From positions 1,352,501 to 1,416,500 of the forward strand of contig CP126205.1 in the NCBI GenBank assembly GCA_030272155.1: 64,000 bases of DNA, read 5' to 3'. The stretch is from Tetradesmus obliquus (taxonomy: Eukaryota; Chlorophyta; Chlorophyceae; Sphaeropleales; Scenedesmaceae). Position 1 is the stretch's first letter; each line of letters starts with the position of its first letter. The position numbers and the translations under genes were made by a program. The notes under the pieces are model-generated. The model had not been told where the DNA came from and made no database searches. It saw only the letters and a program-made list of their open reading frames with translations. Shown piece by piece: positions 58,392 through 64,000 of this stretch.

Positions 58392-60879
58392 AGCTGACCA
58401 TCATGTGTCTCATCATGAGGCGATGCAAAGTTTTGGATTGGAGTCCTTGCTGCAGTGTTGACACTTTCACTGCGGCTGGTCGCCCATCACCTGGGTGAAG
58501 TGGCCAGTGCCCATAGCAAATCCCTGCGAGTCAAAAGTGCATTTAATGCAATACACAGAAGGTGCGTTCAGCAAAGCAATCAGGCAGCTGCTGTGAAGGG
58601 CTGGGTGTAAGCCCCGACATGCATTCAGCAAAGCAATGAGGCAGCTTCTGTGGATGGCTGAATGCAAAACCTGACATATGCTCAGCCACACTGCAGGGCA
58701 GCTGCTGTGTGCGGCTCCACACATGCTCAAACATGCACTCAACAAGCAGTAAGGCAGCTGCTTCAAATGGCTCCAAGCATGTACCCCGGGCTGCTGCTGC
58801 TGCTGCTGAGTGGTGTCAACATGCTGCAAAGGTAAAGCAAGGCCACTGCCGCCACTGCCGCCACTGCTGCTAAGTGGTGTCAACATGCTGCATGGCCTGT
58901 TCAAGCTATTTGCACAATGCGCTGCGCAGCATCCTTGCTATCAAGTGTATTGTGTCAATCAAGCTGCTGCATGCCATAAAAAGTTGTACTCAAAAGCGCT
59001 GCAGCAAATTGCGCTTACCGGGTTGCTGTAATCATACTTGCTCACTTCGCCGTACCTGCAGGCACAACACAAGGACATCACTGGTGACGCGTGTCACTTG
59101 CGCCAGTGGCTGTGGTTTGCAAGTGCTTCTGCTGTTTGCTTTGCAGGCAGGTGCCACGAGCATCTGCCTCCAGAGCACGCCAAACGATTTTGGCCCCCAC
59201 TTCGGTTGAATCTGATTACGGTGAAATGCTTATATGCAACACGCAAACTCCCTGTCAACAGTACAGTACACAGCAATCGCCCATGCCTGGATGCGCAGTC
59301 ATGACTGGGGATGATCATCCCACCAGGCTTGCATCACTAGCGTGGTGATCCCTGCTGGCAGTGTCACTAGCGTGGTGATCCCTGCTGGCAGTGTCGGCAG
59401 AGCAGCTCACCAGCCAGTGATAGCGTACTTCAGAGCTTCTGTCAGTGCTGCTTCATCCGGGACACCGTCCCCCCAGGTGGCGTAGATGTTCTCTCCTGCA
59501 TCGTAGAGTTGAACGGCACATGTGGAACACATGCAAAGGGCACATGTGGGACACAGGGCACATGTGGGACACATCAAAGGGCACATGCGCGACACATGCA
59601 AAGTGCCCCAAGCTCTTTAAGCATGAGATCATAACATATACCGCAACACCAATAAAATTGCAAAGGCCCTGAGCATGCTGCTACATGCACCGCATGCTTT
59701 GCACAGCGACATCTCGTTTTGCGCTGCAGCCGCAGCCGAAGCCGCAGCAGCCGAAGCCGAAGCCGCAGCAGCATCAGCATCAGCATCAGCAGCAGGAGCT
59801 GCAGCTGCCGCAGCAGTAGCAGCAGCATTTTTCGACGCAGCCTGCACTCACCGTATTCCTGCCCGGAATGCTTAAACACGCAGGGCTGCGTTGCTGCCGC
59901 TGCTGCCGTAGCCAGGTCGGCGCTCCAGGACAAATAAGAGGCATCATGCATCTCCCTGTAGTCGTTATGCATTTGAAGGATGTCTTTGTACAGCTCTGGC
60001 GCAGGGCTTCCGGCGGAGGGCTGTGTGGCGGCTGCCGCTTGGGTGTCACCAGCAGAGGCACGGAAGCGCTGAGTGGCTGGGACGCTAGCACTGCCTGAGG
60101 ACTCTGCAGGGAAAGGCAGTGAAAGGAGAAGGGATTGCGGCAGGGTGTGCAGGTGCTTCTGAGGCTCATGAGATGAGGCGTGTTTGTAACACATGTCAGC
60201 CGCAGAGTTAGGGAAGCGCTGAATGACTTCCAGTGGGACGCTGGCGCTGCCCGAGGGTTCTACAGGGGCAGCAAAAGGAAAGAATATTTGCGGCAGGGTT
60301 TGCAGGCGGGGTTTGCAGGCTCTTGAGGCTGCAAGACGCAGCAGCAGGTTCAGCGAGGGCTAGAGATGGCGCGCTGTGTTAAAAATGGCTGGCCTGCGTT
60401 CGAAGGCGAGGCTAGTTCGTAACGCATATACAACTGCGCTTTGAGGCGTCTGTCATGTGGGCAGTGCAGCTTACATGCGTGCCGCACTGAGGCTCAGTGA
60501 GCACCCGGTGCGGCAACTTGTTACACAGCAAAACCACTCAGCTGGTTCGCTTTTGCATATGGCGTGATGCCTCTCCCAGAACGTCGGGCTCTGCTCAGGC
60601 TGCAATGCCAAACCATTGAACAGTGTGTTGAGGTGCAAGTTTGCCCTGCCAGGGCCAAAGCTGGGCAGGGGGAGTCTCCTCAAGCTGCCTGACAGTGTCA
60701 GCAGGTGCTGGAGACATAAAGAATGCACCACAGCTGTTTCAACTTCACTTCAATGTCAGCATAGCAAAGAGTGTCGCTGAGCAACGCAAGGCGTGCAGAG
60801 ATGCTTCCTCACCTGCAAACTGCCGAGCGTCTGCTGCTGCCAGCAGCAGCACCAGCAATGTAAGCATGGCGAGATCCAT
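54826..60879 (-). CDS. Secreted CAP/PR-1 domain protein with Pro-rich linker and lectin-like C-terminus
   Basis: Ten exons join in phase: 60879-60813, 60103-59852, 59495-59411, 59055-59019, 58523-58491, 58213-58187, 57637-57518, 57071-56869, 56134-55986, 54992-54826; about 379 residues. A signal peptide (MDLAMLTLLVLLLAAADA) precedes a CAP (SCP/PR-1) domain: LQMHNDYREMHDASYLSWS, CVFKHSGQEYGENIYATWGD, YGEVSKYDYSNP, GTGHFTQVVWIGTT, GCHVRSCPALTG, IIIACEYDPPGNHMGKF. Both His residues and the EN pair of the CAP cavity are present. Then comes an SP/KP-rich linker (NSPSPKPVVRSPSPSP) as in algal wall glycoproteins, and a region resembling a bulb-type (B) lectin domain (KFTFGSSLSVDDVLTPG, SITVQYGRSDTRTRWT, LRDDGKAAILDEDGNCLVAW). 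An extracellular or wall role is inferred. CAP identity is strong, lectin identity moderate. Exon 10 was chosen among near-identical copies by reading through to the stop. Confidence 0.87.
55015..55465 (-). repeat. Three upstream copies of the start of CAP-lectin exon 10, with CAG arrays
   Basis: The start of exon 10 (VEDGEGNPVLMMAAPGDP, 54992) recurs at about 55083-55015 (VEDGKGNPVLMIAAPGDP), 55298-55230 (VEDREGNPVPMIAAPGDP) and 55458-55400 (frameshifted). Each sits after a CAG array ending in a CTGCAG acceptor. Confidence 0.9.
56575..56800 (-). repeat. Partial copies of CAP-lectin exon 8
   Basis: At about 56640-56575 the segment SSLSVDDVLTAGTCLL repeats the end of exon 8 (SSLSVDDVLTPGTCLL). 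At about 56795-56755 a piece matching the KFTFGS codons recurs out of context. Confidence 0.8.
57641..57680. repeat. (CAG)n array at the CAP-lectin exon 7 acceptor
   Basis: About 13 triplets; on the minus strand the CTG run ends in TGTAG, the acceptor for exon 7 at 57637. Confidence 0.9.
58333..58393. repeat. (CTG)n array in a CAP-lectin intron
   Basis: About 20 CTG triplets between exons 5 and 6. On the coding (minus) strand this is a CAG run. Confidence 0.93.
59335..59394. repeat. 30-bp perfect tandem duplication
   Basis: The unit starting ACTAGCGTGGTGATCCCTGC occurs twice in direct succession, in the intron next to exon 3 of the CAP-lectin gene. Confidence 0.9.
59512..59605. repeat. GGCACATGTGGGACACA-type short tandem repeat
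   Basis: Four imperfect copies of a unit like GGGCACATGTGGGACACA, just upstream of exon 3 of the CAP-lectin gene (minus strand). Confidence 0.85.
60190..60262 (-). repeat. Diverged copy of the start of CAP-lectin exon 2
   Basis: The text EPSGSASVPLEVIQRFPNSA resembles the exon-2 start (ESSGSASVPATQRFR) and follows a CTGTAG acceptor. It could be an alternative exon or a decayed copy. Confidence 0.75.
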
Positions 60880-63777
60880 GGCGAACCTGAAATAGCGACG
60901 AACTATTTGAAATACTTTAGGTTCTTGACTTCGGCACAGCGTGGCTGTGCTTTGACGCAGACACCGTGCCGGAACATTCAATAAAGCAGTCCTGGATCAG
61001 AGTTCAGACCAGCTGGTACGGGTCTAAGCATCAGCTAGTGACGATAGCAGGTCACTGTTTGCTGTCGCAGGGAGTCTGCTGGGCATGCGAACTGCGGATG
61101 CCGGGGGTTTCAACTTCGCCGGCTGCACGCACCTCGGATCAATAGCAGACCATAACTGATAGCTGTTTTTAGAAGTTCTAAGCTTTATAGTTAGCAAGCG
61201 GGCGGGAACGGCGCAGGGCAATGGCGGTCAGCTGGGTGTGTGCTTGTGCGGAAATCAGGGGAGGCCACTGGAACGTTCGAGATATCATGTAACATATACG
61301 TCTGTGGTCATCATTACAATTGGAACGGTATGATCAGTATGAAAGCCAGCTGGCCGTCAAGCAGCAAGCTCTAGCTGTTGTAACACACGTGCCGAGCCAT
61401 CTTCATGCACGCTGTCACATAGAAGAATTCGTTCATGCTGGGTTGAAATCTGTATCTGGTGCTGCTGACGCTGCTGCCTGCGCGCATGCGCGGGGCATTG
61501 CCTACGCGCATGTGCGGGGCATTGGGCGCGACCATGCACGTTGATTATCACAGTGCAGTACCTCGACCGAAAGACAACCAACAGTTGTTCGGCCCGACTC
61601 GAACGTATCGTGCTTTGGAACCAAGACTATGCGGCTGTTCAAGCAGGCGAACACTTGCGACTGAGCGCAGCAGCACTGTAGTGCTTACGCTGTCCTGAGT
61701 TCCAGCAATGCCAACCGCTGCAGCTGCCTGCAACCACAAAACAGTCGGCACAACAACGTGCTGCGGGGGTTCTCAGCCTCCTTGTCATATCCACTCGTGC
61801 ATATGCTGATGCGCTGTTGATGCCTGCAGCACGCTCAGTCATGACTGAGAAGCCTGATCATGCGTCGCTCAAAGTTTGTGCAGCAGCAATGCTAGCAGCG
61901 CTGTCAACGGATAGAGTCAACGAATGCTGACAGTGCTGTCAACGAGTAGACATAGGAAGACGGTTGTGCCACATGTCAAACTAGGGTTACAACTTTGCAC
62001 CTACATTCCCATCAAAGCAGTCAAAAAAGTATCAGCTGCACCTTGGCTGCACAGCATATACAGGCTACATGCCCAGCGGCAACCACTCAGCCCCGCAGGC
62101 CAAACGACAGCGCTTGAAATGTGACCAGCCACGCAATAAAGACCACAAGCAGCTGTCCCCTGAAGAGCCGCAACAAAGTACCATGCATGGCACAGAAACG
62201 TCTGTGTCATCCACCATTGTGCACGCATCCATGTACACCTACATGCACCAGGCTCCAGCATCATGCTGCATGCTGCATGATGCAGCACACAGCAGACAGC
62301 TTGCCAGCACAACCTGCTGCAACTCTGCCCTATGGGCTTACTTGCAGGACGGCAGTCCTACGACGGACTGTAGCCACATAACGCACATGGTACAAATGTG
62401 CTCAACGTACACGGCGCCTGCTCCATAAAAGATGCGACTAAAGGAGCAGGGCACACCAAGGGATGGACAGGCATGTACTGAAAAGCTATAAGCAGGACCC
62501 ACATCGTTCGTAGCAGCTGGAGTGGTACATGTGCCCTCGCAGCAGCGTCATAGCTTACACACGACACACGCACCAACAGCAGCTGTCAGCAGAGAGACAT
62601 GCTTTGCTTAAGGCCACCATACCTATCCTCGATACATTCAGCTCCGTCAAGTGAGCAGCGCTTCACTAAAGGCGGCAGCAGCTGCCAACAGCAGCCGCGC
62701 ACAAGCTGCCAGTGCTGCCACCAGGCGAGCAAACCACCATGCTAATGGTGATGCATGCTGCAAGCACAGCCCAGCAGCAGCAGCAGCAGCAAAAGCCCGC
62801 TGCTCTTGTGCGGCTCCCAGGGCTGCAGCGCGGCAGCATGAAGAGGCACGCCACGCAGCTGTGCATGTCACACAGCCCCCATGTCTCAAGGGGCGTCACG
62901 TCAACTCCAACGGTCAACAAAATACAGGGTCAGGGGCACAGCCCCTAGCCTCGCACACATGCATGCAGGCCTGCAGTCCACATCCCCTCCCCACCCACAT
63001 GCATGCACGCATGGTTAGCATGTTGCAGCAGCAGCAAACCCTACAAACGTATCGACAGCTGCACGGCAGCACGCAGCAGGGCACTGCTAAGCTGGCTGGG
63101 AAGGCTCTTGTCACTTCTAACAAGGTAACAAGGTTTGAACCTCCCGCACAGCTGCATCCGTCAGGAAGCGAACCGAGCGCTTCAATGATACCGCTGCACA
63201 GCACGCTTTGCACATGCACCCACCGCAAAATGTACACAACCAAGACCCCGCCAAGCACATTCTCATTCCTGGAACGCCACCATTCAGAAGCGGCCACTGC
63301 GGCAGCAGCTAAGCAGCGTCAACAAAGGCTCAGCAGCACTGCTTCTGCTGCTGCCTTTGAGCCCAAGCACCACTGTAGCACCACTGCAGCACTGCTGCCG
63401 CGCGCGAGCAGGGTAGCATTGTTATCAAACTATCTCAAAACAGAAACTCCAAGCGCGCTCCCCTCCATGCAGTGTCATCCTGCTTTTGCAGCTGGCAACG
63501 GACATGCACAGCCCACACACCAGCCTGTCATATAGTAAGGCAGCAGACGCAGCAGCACAAGCCGCAGCCGATGCCGTGCCCTGCAGCCAGCCCTGCTCGA
63601 AACACAGCTGCCAGCGCAGCTGCCAGTCAAAGCGGTCAAACACTTCCATCCTTGCACCCTACAGCCCCAGCCCATCACTGGAAAACCAGAACATCACCCA
63701 TCCACAACCGCCACATCTGCCGCATTCACACCAGCACGGCACACCAGCAAACCTATGGGTCAAGGGTCAAACTTCGC
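60880..63777. other. Intergenic: CAP-lectin promoter side and 3' flank of the right-edge gene
   Basis: No exon chain recognised. A 65-codon open frame (61221-61024, minus) has no family resemblance. Open frame 62651-63535 (plus) is compositionally unlike the real exons and is treated as non-coding. A 22-base direct duplication around GCGCATGCGCGGGGCATTG lies at about 61485-61530. Confidence 0.45.
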
Positions 63778-63999
63778 CTACGGGTCAATTGCTGCAGAGT
63801 GCTGTGAGGACATGAGCATGTCGGTGCTCATCGCGCTGCTCCAGCTGCTGCGGCTCAGCGCGCCACTCAGCGCCCCACTCAGCGCAGACCCCAGACCCCC
63901 AGCAGCAGCACCGCCCTGCGTCCCGCTGGCACTTGCGGCTCTACCACCACCCACCCGGCTGCTGCTGCCACCTGCTCCGCTACGCCAGCACGTGCTGCT
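63778..63999 (-). CDS. 3' end of a minus-strand gene, Gly/Ser/Ala-rich C-terminus (partial)
   Basis: An open frame enters from the right edge and ends with TAG at 63778-63780: 73 residues rich in Gly, Ser and Ala, containing GSALSGALSGALSRSSWSSA and a Met-rich end (MSTDMLMSSQHSAAIDP). The composition is like low-complexity tails of real genes here, but no domain is visible, so the product cannot be named. Confidence 0.4.
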   Translation of the reverse strand, partial: SSTCWRSGAGGSSSRVGGGRAASASGTQGGAAAGGLGSALSGALSGALSRSSWSSAMSTDMLMSSQHSAAIDP

Positions 64000-64000
64000 C

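Noticed and set aside
62651..63535. 294-codon plus-strand open frame
   Set aside because: No motif, Cys/His/Thr-rich composition unlike the real exons, no splice partner, and an A/C-rich strand typical of flanks of minus-strand genes.

Overview
The window looks like nuclear DNA of a green alga, most likely a Sphaeropleales/Scenedesmaceae-type chlorophyte. This is inferred from intron-dense genes, pervasive CAG/CTG triplet arrays, plant-type protein families (plastid-type pyruvate kinase, plant-like Nudix hydrolase, AMPK/SnRK beta subunit with CBM48, PAQR/HHP receptor) and TGTAA polyadenylation candidates. No bacterial operons or organellar genes were seen. Most long uninterrupted open frames are artefacts of CAG arrays; the real genes were rebuilt exon by exon from conserved motifs, matching splice phases and GT/GC-AG borders.

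Layout: a PAQR heptahelical membrane protein runs off the left edge (1-1701, minus). A gene-poor stretch follows (1702-8867), then a receiver-domain (pseudo-response-regulator-like) protein with a long Ala/Gln/Met-rich tail (8868-11910, minus), a Nudix hydrolase (14621-18093, minus), a plastid-type pyruvate kinase (19288-26727, plus), translation release factor eRF1 (27602-34731, plus), an unrecognised single-pass membrane protein (36700-38993, minus) and an AMPK/SnRK1 beta subunit (40439-43187, minus). Head to head with the beta subunit is a CAMK-type protein kinase (44005-48977, plus). Next come a gene-poor region with a non-autonomous hAT-like element (52151-52504), a secreted CAP/PR-1 domain protein with a Pro-rich linker and a lectin-like C-terminus (54826-60879, minus), and the 3' end of another minus-strand gene at the right edge.

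The most striking property is shared by most of the genes. Their introns and 3' flanks are filled with tandem, partly decayed copies of the neighbouring exon's edge, often with its splice donor. Pyruvate kinase exon 5 is followed by four partial copies, the Nudix-box exon has three downstream copies, the CBM48 exon of AMPK-beta has about six fragments, and the terminal exons of the Nudix and CAP-lectin genes are multiplied. Many acceptors are the last CAG of a (CTG)n array, and many exons begin with GT (CAG|GT). This is the footprint expected if introns grow, or arise, by local tandem duplication. The functional exon was chosen by splice phase and protein-family alignment; transcript data are needed to show which copies are used.

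The genes do not form one pathway. Two are linked by theme: the AMPK-beta subunit and the CAMK-type kinase share a divergent 5' region and both belong to kinase signalling. Strand composition (A/C-rich versus G/T-rich) follows gene orientation across the window.
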